A stretch of DNA of 64,000 nt. It comes from Engraulis encrasicolus. Its lineage: Eukaryota; Chordata; Actinopteri; Clupeiformes; Engraulidae. Numbering within the stretch: position 1 is the first letter of the stretch; each line of letters starts with the position of its first letter. Position numbers and translations under genes: made by a program. The notes beneath the pieces were generated by a model. The model did no database searches and was not told the origin of the DNA. It was given only the letters and a program-made list of their open reading frames with translations. Below, one piece after another: positions 1-11,280 of this stretch. Location: assembly GCF_034702125.1 (NCBI RefSeq), contig NC_085868.1:21423887-21487886 (forward strand), in the 5' to 3' direction.

Positions 1-59
1 AGCCAAGAATAGAATAGAAGGGGCTATTCTCAGACAAGAGATGGGAGCCCAAACCAACA

Positions 60-172
<113 letters not shown>

Positions 173-179
173 GGGATAA

Positions 180-1090
180 AAATCCACATTTCTGTTCTAT
201 TTCTGGCTGTCACTCTATCATTGCATTGACCAAATTAACAATTGGATGTCTCACAATTTCCTCCAGCTGAACAGAGATAACACTGAAGTAATTATATTTG
301 GGAAAAGAGAGGAGAGACTAAAGAGATTGCTACTATCCTTGAAACGAAGGGACTGAAAGCAAGGGATTCGGTTAAAAATCTTGGTGATCTAAACTTTAAT
401 ATTGACATGAAAGCCATTACCAAGTTTGCATTTTGCCACGTAAAAAATATCTCTAAATGTAGGGGCCTTAGGTCAAAACGTGATCTAGAGAAGCTAATAG
501 ATGCCTTCATTTCTACTAGGGTTGATTACTGCAGCAGTCTTTTTACAGGCCTCCCCAAAAAGACCATCAAACAGCTTCAACTAATCCAAAATGCTGCAGC
601 AAGGGTTCTTACAAAAACAAGGAAGTTCGACCACATTACTCCAATTTTGAGATCGCTGCATTGGCTCCCAGGAAGCTACAGAATCCACCTACTGGATATG
701 TCTCAGCTGTATGCACCAAACAGGTCACCAAGGTCAACGGAGAAGAATTTGCTGGTGATTCCAAAAGTCAAAACGAAGTGTGGAGAGGCAGCCTTTAGCT
801 TCTGTGCTGCAAAGCTTTGGAGCCAGCTTCCAGATGACGTAAAAAATGCACCCACTATTGATAGCTTTAAATCTAGACTCAAGACAAAGCTGTTCTCAGA
901 TGCTTTCCCCAAGCTTAAATTGTATGTCTTCATCTATTATTTCACCATATGTTTTTTCTTAATGTTTTAATTTTCTTTGACTCTAATTTCTTTCTTTCTT
1001 GTTGCCTTTCTTTTTGCATTTGTTTTTTGTGAAGCACATTGAGTTGCACCTGTGTATGAAATGTGCTATACAAATAAACTTGTCTCCCCT
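180..1090 (+). mobile_element. L2-type LINE 3' end, 5'-truncated and decayed
   Basis: The 3' part of an L2-clade non-LTR retrotransposon. It runs from within the reverse transcriptase to a typical L2 tail: AAGCACATTGAGTTGCACC, then GTGCTATACAAATAAA at about 1062-1077, which resembles the L2 tail hairpin that ends in an AATAAA-like motif. The coding part is described in the next entry. The upstream edge is not clear; WMS-NFLQLN-like codons are readable from 243. The left border is a (TG)n array and the right border leads into another at 1132. This is an old copy with a frameshift and an internal deletion. Confidence 0.85.
243..970 (+). pseudogene. L2 reverse transcriptase C-terminal fragment (broken)
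   Basis: Frame at 243 reads [20 protein letters not shown], the RT thumb region of L2 elements. The reading then shifts, around 300-340, to the frame of 407-970. That frame continues with KNLGDL, FISTRVDYCSSLFTGLP, LQLIQNAAARVLT, FDHITPILRSLHWLP and AAKLWSQLPDDVK, ending in an FKSRLKTKLFSDAF block. These are family hallmarks of L2 (Maui-type) ORF2 C-termini. Between RSLHWLPGSYRI and YAPNRSPRS the usual 25 or so residues (a KILLLTYKALNGLAP-like block) are missing, so there is an in-frame internal deletion near 685-715. This is a dead copy; no function is expected. Confidence 0.85.
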
Positions 1091-1121
1091 TGCCTTGTGT
1101 GTCTATGTGCACGGTACATGC

Positions 1122-1440
<319 letters not shown>

Positions 1441-1599
1441 GGATTAAGAGGTAGGGCACACACACACAGGCGGCTGGGCAGCAAGGCAGTGCCATGGTGG
1501 AGCTTACGTAAGTTTACTGTCCGTGTGCTGAATAAACACTGCTCATTGATTGCGGCTTTTACTGCTGGACATTCTGCACAAATCCTCCACCTCTGACAT

Positions 1600-1624
1600 A
1601 CACACGCACACACATGCGCGCGCA

Positions 1625-1695
<71 letters not shown>

Positions 1696-2020
1696 GTGCA
1701 CACACACTTCTCTCTCACTCTCTCTGTCTCTGTCTCTCTCACTCACACACACACACAGATTTCTCTCTCTGTCTATGTCTCTTTCTCTCTCTTTCTCTCT
1801 CTCACACACACACACACACAGCCTCTTCCATCTCTCTCTCGTCCTTCTCTGTGTCTCAGTCGCTCATCCTTTCCCTTATTCATTCTTCTTTTTCTTCTCT
1901 CGTCTTTTCTTGTCATCCCTCTATTTTTCTCAACTTACTCGCTCATATGTGTGTGTTCTATTCCTCCTTTCTCTCTCACACACTCTTTCTCTCACACACA
2001 CTAATTCACCCCCCCCCCGT
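1600..2020. repeat. Compound (CA)n / (CT)n / C-run low-complexity tract
   Basis: CA array at about 1626-1693, then alternating CTCT and CACA blocks, and a C9 run near 2010. Together with 2124-2378 this is the most simple-sequence-rich part of the window. Confidence 0.97.
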
Positions 2021-2123
2021 GTGTCATCCAATGCTTTGCATGCATAGCAACAGAAAGCACTACATATCCTGGTAATCCGAGAAGAAACTGCTTTCTCACG
2101 TTTTAACCATTTTCCCTTTCTCT

Positions 2124-2378
<255 letters not shown>

Positions 2379-2623
2379 GGTAGCCAGGCTAAGGAATATT
2401 TCATATTGATGACAAATGGCAATGTGCATGACGTAATGAAAACTGCATGTGTGCGTTTTTTGAGATTCACTTTAAAAGTTCTTTTGAGTTGTTCTTGAGA
2501 TTAAAAAAACATTCCTGTAACAGAAGATTGATGAGACTGGGCATTATTATCCAATCAGGGACCCCTGTGTCCAACAGACACAAATAGAATAGAAATGAAG
2601 AAGAAATGAGGACTTTTATCCCA
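2379..2623. other. Unassigned non-coding stretch
   Basis: No recognised gene or complete element. Read on the minus strand, the part next to 2624 resembles the sequence after the TG array at 171 (both start TTGGGATAAAA). Confidence 0.5.
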
Positions 2624-2813
2624 ACACACACACACACACACACACGCACGCACATATGCACACACAGACACACATGCACGCACGCACGCATGTATGCACG
2701 CATGCACGCACGCATGTATGCACGCACGTACACACACACATGCACATACACACGCACACTTTCTCTTTTTCTCTCTGCATGCGTGTGTGTGCGTGAGAGA
2801 GAGAGAGAGAGAT
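2624..2813. repeat. (CA)n/(CACG)n tract plus short (GA)n
   Basis: CA array grading into CACG/CATG alternations up to about 2760, then CT, GTGT and a short GA run near 2796-2811. Confidence 0.95.
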
Positions 2814-3022
2814 GTTATGTCTGTGTGTGCAGCACCCACTATGAATAATAATTACTTTAGTTGGACAATTCAGTGAGTGAGCGTAATCTGTAATGGCACT
2901 TGTAACGTCTAATTTAGAACCAAATAAAGTGGTTTAATCCCTAAATTCTCAAACACATGCGTGCACACACATCTCATTTGGAATAAGTGTAGCGGTGTGT
3001 GTGTGTGTGTATGTGTGTGACA

Positions 3023-3028
<6 letters not shown>

Positions 3029-3118
<90 letters not shown>
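3029..3118. repeat. (GA)n microsatellite
   Basis: About 43 GA units in a row, a purine-only mirror repeat. A short TG block lies directly upstream at 2996-3018. Confidence 0.98.
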
Positions 3119-3120
<2 letters not shown>

Positions 3121-3202
3121 CCATGACTGTGAACTTGTTAATCTGTTTCAGTGAAGTTGTTATAATTCATGTATTCCTATTGGGTATGCTGAATGTACAG
3201 AT

Positions 3203-3258
3203 GCGTGCGTGCTTGAGTGCGTGCGTGCGTGAGTGCGTGCGTGCGTGCGTGCGTGCAC
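3203..3258. repeat. (GTGC)n tetranucleotide repeat
   Basis: Alternating GTGC/GCGT units with two GAGT interruptions. Alternating purine-pyrimidine, so Z-DNA is possible. Confidence 0.95.
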
Positions 3259-3419
3259 AGAGATGATAAGTTAAGGCTAAGGGTAAGTTGGAGCCCCAAG
3301 CAAAAATTCAAAAGAAAGAATTTTCGCAACAGATCACCACTGCTGCAGTTAAAGTCTGAGCTGTTATTCACCCTCTCTTGGCTTGGAGGCCCCAAGCGGT
3401 TGCCTGCCTAGCCTGATGA

Positions 3420-3770
3420 CAGGATACACCTCTGTGCTTGTGTGCGTGTGTGCATGCGTGTGTAGGCCTACATGAGCGCATGTGTGTGTGTGTGTGTGTG
3501 CTGTGGTGCTCCCGTTGCCTAAGCCAGTGTTCCCTAGCTGTCATGACCACATTGTTTTTACATTTCACTTACATTTCCATAATACACCGTGCTCACCAAG
3601 TCACGCATCACTGTAAAACACACACACATGCACGCACATATGGACGCACGCACGGACGCACGCATGAACACACGCTGTCTCCATCTCTGTCTCTCACACA
3701 CACATGCACACATACACATGCATACGTACGAACAAACACACATATACAGACACATGAATACACTTACTTA
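3420..3770. repeat. Short degenerate TG, CA and CACG tracts
   Basis: Includes TG at 3480-3500 and CA/CACGCACGGACG-type steps at 3619-3760. No coding signal; the reading frames here are repeat translations. Confidence 0.85.
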
Positions 3771-3872
3771 AGTATTCTTCCCACCAGTCTGACACAAACT
3801 GGTTTGTTTTTGTATATGAATTAGTAGTAGAAAGTGTTACATTATGCATGAGTGTGTGTAGTGTGCTGTACA

Positions 3873-4236
<364 letters not shown>

Positions 4237-4308
4237 CTATGTGTGTTGTGGCCTAGTGGTTAAAGGCTGACAGTGTTTCAGCCCTGGCATGTGTCTGTAG
4301 GTCTAAAG

Positions 4309-4623
4309 GGCCGTACACACACGTCGCTACTACTTGTAGTTACTTGCTCAGCGAATGAAGTCAATAGAATGTCAATGTGTTCCAGCGAGACGAGCAGGTG
4401 TTTAGGCGAGTACTGTACAAGCGATGCAATGTGGGCGGATCCCGAGTTGAAAATATTTTAACTTCGAGCGAGGCGAGTAAGCGGGTAACCAATTGGAAAG
4501 CAGAGTTCGGTACTTCTCGCCTGTACATTGGCAGTTAAAGCCGGGGGAACTTTCAGCGAACGTTCCGTGAGAGAGTGGCGAGTAGGCAAGCAAGCGAGAA
4601 GCTAGTAATGTGTGTGTACGTAG
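4309..4623. mobile_element. Non-autonomous TIR element, 315 bp
   Basis: Left end GGCCGTACACACACGTCGCT and right end (reverse complement) CTACGTACACACACATTACT share CGTACACACAC. CTAAAG occurs immediately outside both ends (4303-4308 and 4624-4629) and may be the target duplication. The interior has repeated GCGAG/GAGCG words and no coding sequence. Superfamily not assigned. Confidence 0.6.
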
Positions 4624-4784
4624 CTAAAGACAAAATATTTGTTGGCTGTTCAAAAATGACTAAAATTGATGAAACTGCTACAATTCTAAACAAGGCCTGG
4701 GATTCAATGTGTTATTAAGTGGGGTTTATGGGTTTTGAATAACAATATGCATAATATGTAAGTATTTTTATTTAACTGAGTCGA

Positions 4785-4930
4785 CCCTCAAGGAGATGGC
4801 TTTAGATCAGAGGGTTGCAGGTTCCCACCTTTCCACTCACTGCATGGCTGAGTGCCCTTGAGCAAGGTTCCTAACCCCACACTGCTCCTGGGCCTGTAAC
4901 CAATACCCTGTACTTTAAGCAACTAAATAA
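4785..4930 (+). mobile_element. tRNA-derived SINE, first unit, tail missing
   Basis: Contains a B-box-like GGTTCCCACCT and the core GCCCTTGAGCAAGG, followed by CCCCACACTGCTCCTGGGCC and ACCAATACCCTGTAC. The A-box region is degraded and the tail stops at AACTAAATAATTG, where a second unit starts. Confidence 0.75.
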
Positions 4931-5140
4931 TTGGGGCAGCCATGACTCAATGATTAGTGCTGGCCTTTACATCAGAGGGTTGCCGGTTCAAATCCCACCC
5001 TTACCAGCACCTTCAGCCATGGCTGAGTGCCCTTGAGCAAGGCACCTAACCCCACACTGCTCCTGGGCCTGTAACCAATACCCTGTACCTAAATAATAGT
5101 AAGTGGTTTTGGATAAAAGTGTCACCTAAGTGTAATTTAA
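4931..5140 (+). mobile_element. tRNA-derived SINE (V-SINE-like), nearly full unit
   Basis: Head with A-box-like GCAGCCATGACTCAATG and B-box GGTTCAAATCC, then the GCCCTTGAGCAAGGCACCTA core and a tail GGTTTTGGATAAAAGTGTCA. The last matches the LINE-derived tail common in fish SINEs. The same core and the phrase CCTGGGCCTGTAACCAATAC occur in the unit just upstream, so the pair is a tandem SINE dimer. The V-SINE name is from memory of the core and is tentative. Confidence 0.8.
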
Positions 5141-5177
5141 CTAAGTTGCTTATGATAAAATCATCAGATAATTGCAA

Positions 5178-5195
5178 TGTGTGTGTGTGTGCGTT

Positions 5196-5293
<98 letters not shown>

Positions 5294-5300
5294 GGGGGGG
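5178..5300. repeat. (TG)n microsatellite ending in a G run
   Basis: About 55 TG units, then G9. Confidence 0.98.
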
Positions 5301-5609
5301 GGTATGTGTGTGTATGACATGGGTTTGTATCCTATGCATATGTGCATGCAATTTTTTTTCAAAATACATACACACTATCTGTCTGTCTTTCTGGCTGTGT
5401 TTGCATGTTTGCATGTTTGCGTGTGTGAGAGAGTGTGTGACAGATGTGCATTGTCCTTTTTTCCCATAGTTTGGAATCAGATGCATCCTGTGTCCATCAT
5501 TCCACTCTGAGTGACCTTTGAACCCTGGACGACCCCATAGTGACCTCTCCTAATCCCCCACTGACCTGACCCTGTGGACTCAATGCTCCATATGCATGGA
5601 ACAACCATG

Positions 5610-5772
<163 letters not shown>

Positions 5773-5846
5773 TGTGTGTGTGTGTGATCAAGTACATTCT
5801 CTGAGGATCCTCTGAGTACTATTAGAAATTTGTCTGTCTGTTTTTA

Positions 5847-5935
5847 TGTGTGTGTGTGTGTGTGTGTGCGTGTGCGTGTGTGCATGTGTTGTTGAGTGTG
5901 CGTGTGTGCATGTGTGCAAGCACACATGCGTGTGT
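5847..5935. repeat. Degenerate (TG)n
   Basis: TG with CG, CA and TT interruptions. Confidence 0.9.
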
Positions 5936-6023
5936 GTTTGATGGTGCGTACATAAGTGCATGTGTGAGAATGAAGCAAGAATTTGGCAGTTCATGGGAGC
6001 AGTGTATTTTAGGTAGAGTTGAG

Positions 6024-6454
6024 TAGGTGTGTAAATCACAGTCCCCATGACGATACAATATCAGTGATTCGATAATTTTCGATAATTAACCCCTTAAGAC
6101 ACGGCATTATAAATCAGCTGTTACCAGAATGGCAATGACCAAGTCGTAATACAGTATATTTCTAAAGGCCCCATGCACTGTCATAGTAATGTAGTACTAT
6201 AGTAGTTAACTTTCAATGTCTATTACATTGTGCCACAGGAGGTACGGCGTGCATTAAGGGGCTACGAATGCCCCACGATGCAATTCGATTCAATTTGTTT
6301 CCAATTATTTTTCCACTTCTAGTATGTTATGCAGCTAGGGCATTGGACAGGGGCCAGCGATTCAGTTATTGAAGAATGACCCACGTTATGATACGATTCC
6401 ATTGACCGCCGTAGCATCGATGCATCGATACTGATTATTATCATTTACACCCCA
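6024..6454. mobile_element. hAT-like non-autonomous element with 9-bp direct repeat
   Basis: Ends TAGGTGTGTAAATC and (reverse complement) TGGGGTGTAAATGA are imperfect inverted repeats. AGAGTTGAG flanks both sides (6015-6023 and 6455-6463), consistent with the 8-bp duplications of hAT. The interior contains GATTCGAT/ATCGAT-rich subterminal DNA and a second inverted-repeat element at 6090-6261. Confidence 0.7.
6090..6261. mobile_element. Nested MITE with CCCCTTAA ends
   Basis: Left CCCCTTAAGACACGGC and right (reverse complement) CCCCTTAATGCACGCC match over most positions. It lies entirely within the element at 6024-6454, so it inserted later. A clear target duplication is not seen. Confidence 0.55.
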
Positions 6455-6482
6455 AGAGTTGAGTATGGGTGTGAGAACACAT

Positions 6483-6603
6483 ACCTGCAAACTCGTCACC
6501 TTTTGGTGACAGTCACCTTTTTCCCGTCCAATTAGGTCATTCACGTGAATAGAAATGGAACCCCCGCTGTACACGTCACCTTTTTTTTGACGAGTTTGCA
6601 GGT
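6483..6603. mobile_element. 121-bp MITE with perfect 16-bp inverted repeats
   Basis: ACCTGCAAACTCGTCA at 6483-6498 is repeated exactly as its reverse complement at 6588-6603. The next bases (CCTTTT / AAAAAA) extend the symmetry. Flanking duplication not evident. Confidence 0.75.
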
Positions 6604-6666
6604 CTGACAACAGGAGAGAGACCATAGGGCTTGGATGACAAGAAAACAGTTTTGACCGATGTAGTG

Positions 6667-6871
6667 GCAGCCCCAGTTAGGGAGGCGGTCTTAAGGTCAG
6701 ATGGTTACAGTTCCAGATCCCCCCATTACTTCTGCCTATTCCTCGCTCCATGGCTGAAGTGCCCTTGAGCAAGGTAGCTAACCCCACATTGCTCCAGGGA
6801 CTGTAACCAACACCCTGTCATAAATATCTGCAAGTCGCTTTGGATAAAAGTATAATGTAATTTAATGCAAT
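6667..6871 (+). mobile_element. tRNA-derived SINE, third copy
   Basis: Core GTGCCCTTGAGCAAGGTAGC and CCCCACATTGCTCC, tail AAGTCGCTTTGGATAAAAG followed by AATGTAATTTAATG. The head is degraded (B-box AGTTCCAGATCC). Same family as 4785-5140. Confidence 0.8.
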
Positions 6872-7189
6872 AATGTAGTTGATATTTTAGCCCCTTACAC
6901 TTGTAATGTCAGCAAATGTGTACAATGTCAATATCCCCTGCACTTCCTCTGAGGAGGACAGCTTTCTTGGATTTGCAAAAAAAAACAAAAAAAAAAAAGT
7001 GGAAAACTCAACACCAATGCACCAGGCTTTCGCGTACGTTCCGACTGGATGGACCTGAATGACATCTGCAACCATGCAAATGTGAACTTGTGTCGGAAAA
7101 ATGCATCAGGCCAGCCAGTCAGACTTGGTGACAACATCGCTACAGACCCAACCATATATGTCCACGCAACAATATCACTCAGTGGTAAC
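6872..7189. other. Unassigned stretch upstream of the RLE LINE
   Basis: Contains an A-rich run at 6979-6998. LINE coding sequence may extend into the right half, but I cannot recognise it with confidence. Confidence 0.4.
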
Positions 7190-7954
7190 GTGCAACATCT
7201 CAACACAGAGAATTGCACAGAGATATTTTCAAGCATGCACGGTTCAGCACTGGGCAGGGTTGCGCCTCCAAGGACAATTGACCTGTCTGCCCCACACTAG
7301 TCACACTGTCTGCCATTAATTCCTACGAAACTCAACCTTATATGATGACAGACATAAATTTACAATCAAAACGCGCCTGCAGGTATTACCAACTAAAGCC
7401 AATTTGTCTCTGTGGTATTCATCTCAGCACGACTCGTTCTGCATGATGCACCACGAACACCAAAGGGAGACCATGGCATATGTATTGAACGGTTGCGCCG
7501 CCTATAAGGGATTGTACATCGTGCGTCATGACGGCATAGTAGCGCCAACACTGCAAGAGCTATGCAAAACTTCACATCCATTCGTCATGAAACAAGTGTT
7601 AAAACAGACTGGTTTGTCCTGTCACATGATCAGTGCACTACATTGGGGGATGTTATCTATCCAGTTATTTTTGTAGATATTGGATGTTCATTTGATTTAT
7701 GTATGAATATATGCTACTCAACGAAGCTTCTGAAATACCAACCACTGTGTACTGGTTTAAACAACTGCAATTACTCCTGTGAAGTAATTGTGCTCATTTT
7801 TGGTAGTCTGGGCCATGTGCATAAACTGTTTATGTGGTCTACAGATCTGTGGACTGTCAAAAAGAAGGGCCAAGCAATTCACAAAAAGTGTTCAATATCT
7901 TGCATCATTGGGAGCCTCTTCATATGGAAGCGCAGGTGTCACCTTTATCCTTAG
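7190..7954 (+). pseudogene. RT tail plus restriction-like endonuclease of LINE copy A (broken)
   Basis: In one frame: HWAGLRLQGQL, an in-frame stop near 7317, then KFTIKTRLQVLPTKANLSLW, a zinc-knuckle-like C-x3-H-x2-H block (FCMMHHEH) and MAYVLNGC, followed by YKGLYIVRHDG. The frame shifts near 7570-7620. The second frame reads IGCSFDL, STKLLKYQPL, VIVLIFGSLGHVHKL and IIGSLFIWKRRCHLYP and then stops. The endonuclease core is of the PD-(D/E)xK type. The PD pair is not readable here but is present in copy B (NSPDITI). The stop and shift make this a dead copy. Confidence 0.75.
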
Positions 7955-8062
7955 AACATTATGAACAGAAGATTCCAGTACTGTATAAGACTCCTTTAAG
8001 CCAAATTTGGATTGTACCATGATAAATGTATACTGTATCTATCAATCCAAAATAAATAGGTA
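7190..8062 (+). mobile_element. Restriction-like-endonuclease LINE, copy A, 3' end at (TG)n
   Basis: The 3' part of a non-LTR retrotransposon of the early-branching group (R2/R4/NeSL/Hero/Utopia type) whose endonuclease lies C-terminal to the reverse transcriptase. After the stop codon (about 7952) a 110-bp 3' UTR ends AAATAAATAGGTAAAA and passes directly into (TG)n at 8066. A second copy (10191-10822, minus) ends the same way. The clade name is a family-level assignment from the protein motifs, not a database match. Confidence 0.75.
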
Positions 8063-8135
8063 AAATGTGTGTGTGTGTGTTTGTGTGCGTGTACATGCAT
8101 GTGTATGTCTGTGTGTGTGTGTGTGTGTGTTTGTG
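8063..8135. repeat. Degenerate (TG)n at the LINE copy A 3' end
   Basis: TG with TT, CG and CATG interruptions, abutting the LINE tail. Confidence 0.93.
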
Positions 8136-8238
8136 AAATACCATATGTGTATCTGAGAATGCACAGATGTGTGTTTTTCCTAATAGATGGACATATTTTT
8201 GTAATTCTCACCAAATTCCCTGCAACATGACATCAAAC

Positions 8239-8521
<283 letters not shown>

Positions 8522-8720
8522 AAACATACACACACGCATGTTTTCACTGAGAGCTAGTCCTTAGTTGACAGCGGGCTAAATGACTACAGGTGGAACTCGA
8601 CAGCAAAGGGCCAATGCTGTGGCCTCTGCAGCCATTTAAAAGTCGACTTCCTAAATTGAATAATTTTCTGTCCTTATTACAGAATGTTCGCATATGTACA
8701 CGCTTGGGTCACAATATCAC

Positions 8721-8836
8721 CAGTTGCCAGATGAGGATGATGATTTCCAGTCAAAAAAATGCCCGAAACCCGCCTGAAAGCACTAAATCCCGTCCAATTC
8801 TATTGATTTCTATGCCCGCCCAATCTGGCAACACTG
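8721..8836 (-). mobile_element. Short hAT-like MITE (TTGCCAGAT family), copy 1
   Basis: Ends CAGTTGCCAGAT and (reverse complement) CAGTGTTGCCAGAT. Flanks AATATCAC (8713-8720) and AATATCCC (8837-8844) match 7 of 8. Interior CCCGCCCAA and CATAGAAATCAAT-like words match the copy at 21106-21324 in the other orientation. Confidence 0.75.
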
Positions 8837-8939
8837 AATATCCCTGATTTAGCTTTTAGTGGTTCGCTGTTGACATGAAGAAGGTAGAATGAAGACAGCC
8901 CTAAAAGGAGTTGGTCATTTATTCACTACTTTATATTCC

Positions 8940-9013
8940 CCTCTCTCTCTATTATCACTTTCTCTCTCTCTCTTTTTTGTCTCTCTTCCCATCCCTCCTT
9001 CCTTGCCTCTGTA

Positions 9014-9104
<91 letters not shown>

Positions 9105-9105
9105 C
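8940..9105. repeat. (CT)n microsatellite
   Basis: Imperfect CT from 8940, pure CT at about 9019-9100. Confidence 0.97.
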
Positions 9106-9288
9106 TCGCTTTCCCTCACCATGGGAACTCAGATGATGTGTTTGTGTCTGTCTGAGTCCCATACACAGCACATTAATAGACGCACACACACTGTTTTTAT
9201 CAGGAAGTTTGGAAAAGTGAAGAATGTGTTATTGCAGTTCGCCCATATATCAATCGCAATGACAGCTGGAGTACTGGGTCTGTGCCGG

Positions 9289-9530
<242 letters not shown>

Positions 9531-9614
9531 CATTGATGACAATGGCACAGTGCCAAACATTTTATGATCTACTGGAATACATTTTAACAAGCACATAGAC
9601 TTGCATGCACATAG

Positions 9615-9616
<2 letters not shown>

Positions 9617-9710
<94 letters not shown>

Positions 9711-9770
9711 CTCTCACACACACATGCTCTCTCTCTCACACACACACTCTCACACACACAAACACACAGT
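9617..9770. repeat. (CA)n with (CT) patches
   Basis: CA 9617-9704, then CTCT/CACA alternations. Confidence 0.97.
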
Positions 9771-9996
9771 TCTTTAACTCCAGTCTTATCTGAGAGGCCA
9801 TCGCCGGCAAAGCAGCCACTTTCCCCGAACTGACAAGCAGCCAAATGGGGACAAAACATGCCATGGAACAAAAATGAATCATAACTATATTGCTATTCAA
9901 TAATGAATCATAACTATTGCTATTCAAAAACGATTATCACCATCGGGCGCCAGACTGGCAGGAACCTGCTACTGCCTGTGGCATCCACTTAATAGT

Positions 9997-10190
9997 GTTA
10001 CACCGTAAGCACACACAAACACACGCATGCACACATGCACGCACGCACACGCATGCACGCACACACACACTCAGAAGCACCACTTACAGTACATACAAAA
10101 ATGGACACACAGGCACATCTTGGACATAGAAATATAGACACACGCATACACGCGTACAGACACACCACACACACACACACACACACACAC
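9997..10190. repeat. Degenerate CA/CACG tract 3' of LINE copy B
   Basis: CACG-, CATG- and CA-rich DNA, ending in a pure CA block at 10172-10190 that abuts the LINE copy B tail. CATCCACTTAATAGT lies just outside it at 9982-9996. Confidence 0.85.
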
Positions 10191-10819
10191 AGTTTAGTAC
10201 TTTTATTTGGATCGCAGCACATTAAAAGTTATACAGACCCAAATACTGATGGAAATCAGAAATCACAGAGCTGCATAGATATGATCATGTTGTTATTCAG
10301 TCCAATATTTATGGATAAATATGGCATCTCCGTCTCCAAACGGACAAACTGCCTATGATGGCAGAGATGGAACAGTATTTTGCCAGTCTCTTTGCTGTTG
10401 TTTTGCGCAGTCCAGACAGTTGCAGTCCTGTTAAGACAAGTTTGTGTACATGCCCAAGGCTCCCAAATACTAAAACAACTAATCTGCATTGATACCCAAG
10501 GCCCACAATGGTATCAAGTAATGGCTGATATTTCAACATTTTAGAGTTAAAACATATGTCCATATACAGGTCAAAAGAGCATCCTATTTCTATAAGCGTT
10601 ACAGTTCTATTTTCTTCATTAATGATGGTTATGTCAGGGCTATTTGGAAAGTTATTCATGTCCACATTGATGTTTTCAGTATTAAACCAGTGGATTTGCA
10701 CTGCACTGTGTTTATACATGTCTATTGACTCCCCTAGCGTTTCTTTAATACTGTCTGCAACCAAGTCAACCAGTCTGTCATGCCTAGCGGTGTAAAGCCC
10801 TTTGTAAACGTTGCAGCCG

Positions 10820-10822
<3 letters not shown>
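10191..10822 (-). mobile_element. Restriction-like-endonuclease LINE, copy B, (TG)n on both sides
   Basis: Minus-strand copy of the family seen at 7190-8062, here 5'-truncated at the VLNGC motif and with a better-kept endonuclease. On the minus strand the 5' junction goes straight from (TG)n to GAACGGCTGC. The 3' UTR ends AAATAAAAGTACTAAAC and runs into (TG)n. The 15-mer CATCCACTTAATAGT at 9982-9996 and 10932-10946 brackets the LINE plus both arrays and could be a target-site duplication. Confidence 0.78.
10309..10822 (-). pseudogene. Restriction-like endonuclease domain of LINE copy B (5'-truncated)
   Basis: Open from (V)NGCNVYKGLYTARHDR to a stop after WRRRCHIYP, about 170 residues. Motifs in order: NGC with YKGLYTARHDR; NFPNSPDITI (the PD of a PD-(D/E)xK nuclease); LIEIGCSFDLYM (acidic residue plus the conserved GCSFD); SKMLKYQPL (Lys); LVVLVFGSLGHVHKL; IIGSLSVWRRRCHIYP. 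Known family role: it nicks target DNA to prime reverse transcription. The frame is intact but lacks the reverse transcriptase. The apparent N-terminal poly Cys-Val is just the (TG)n array read through. Confidence 0.8.

Positions 10823-10912
<90 letters not shown>
10823..10912. repeat. (CA)n microsatellite at the LINE copy B 5' junction
   Basis: About 45 CA units directly abutting LINE coding sequence. Confidence 0.98.
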
Positions 10913-10917
<5 letters not shown>

Positions 10918-11027
10918 TTGTGGTCTAGTGACATCCACTTAATAGTCTTTCAGTGTGGTAACAACCTTGTATTATGGAGAACATTGTCCTTCTGCGAGTT
11001 TGAACATGCACACTGGCATAGCAATCA

Positions 11028-11271
11028 GAGCCTGATTATCATCGACTTTCAAATCTCTTCGAGACTTGTTCTGACCAAGAGCACAACAATAAACATTTCC
11101 CAAATGGCATGGTTGACCGGCCTACCTTGGTTTGCTAATGGTTGTTTCCTTCCCGACAAAGTGGGATGAGTTCCCGAATTTTCAGGAACTCAGGAAGTAC
11201 TTGCATTGCTCTTGACCTGACTAGTAGCAACGCTGAAGGTGTTGCGTAACTAGGAGGGCACGGCCTGGCTA
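11028..11271 (+). mobile_element. hAT-like MITE (GCCTGAT/GGCCTGGCTA family), copy 1
   Basis: Starts GAGCCTGATTATCATC and ends GGCACGGCCTGGCTA. The 9-bp repeat TAGCAATCA flanks it exactly (11019-11027 and 11272-11280). Shares CTTTCAAATCTCTT, GAGACTTG and GCATGGTTGACC with the copy at 59514-59686, which has its own different duplication. Confidence 0.85.
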
Positions 11272-11280
11272 TAGCAATCA

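Noticed and set aside
4250..4290. tRNA gene
   Set aside because: Only an A-box-like GTGGCCTAGTGGTTAAAGG; no B box or cloverleaf follows. Likewise the SINE heads elsewhere are tRNA-derived, not tRNA genes.
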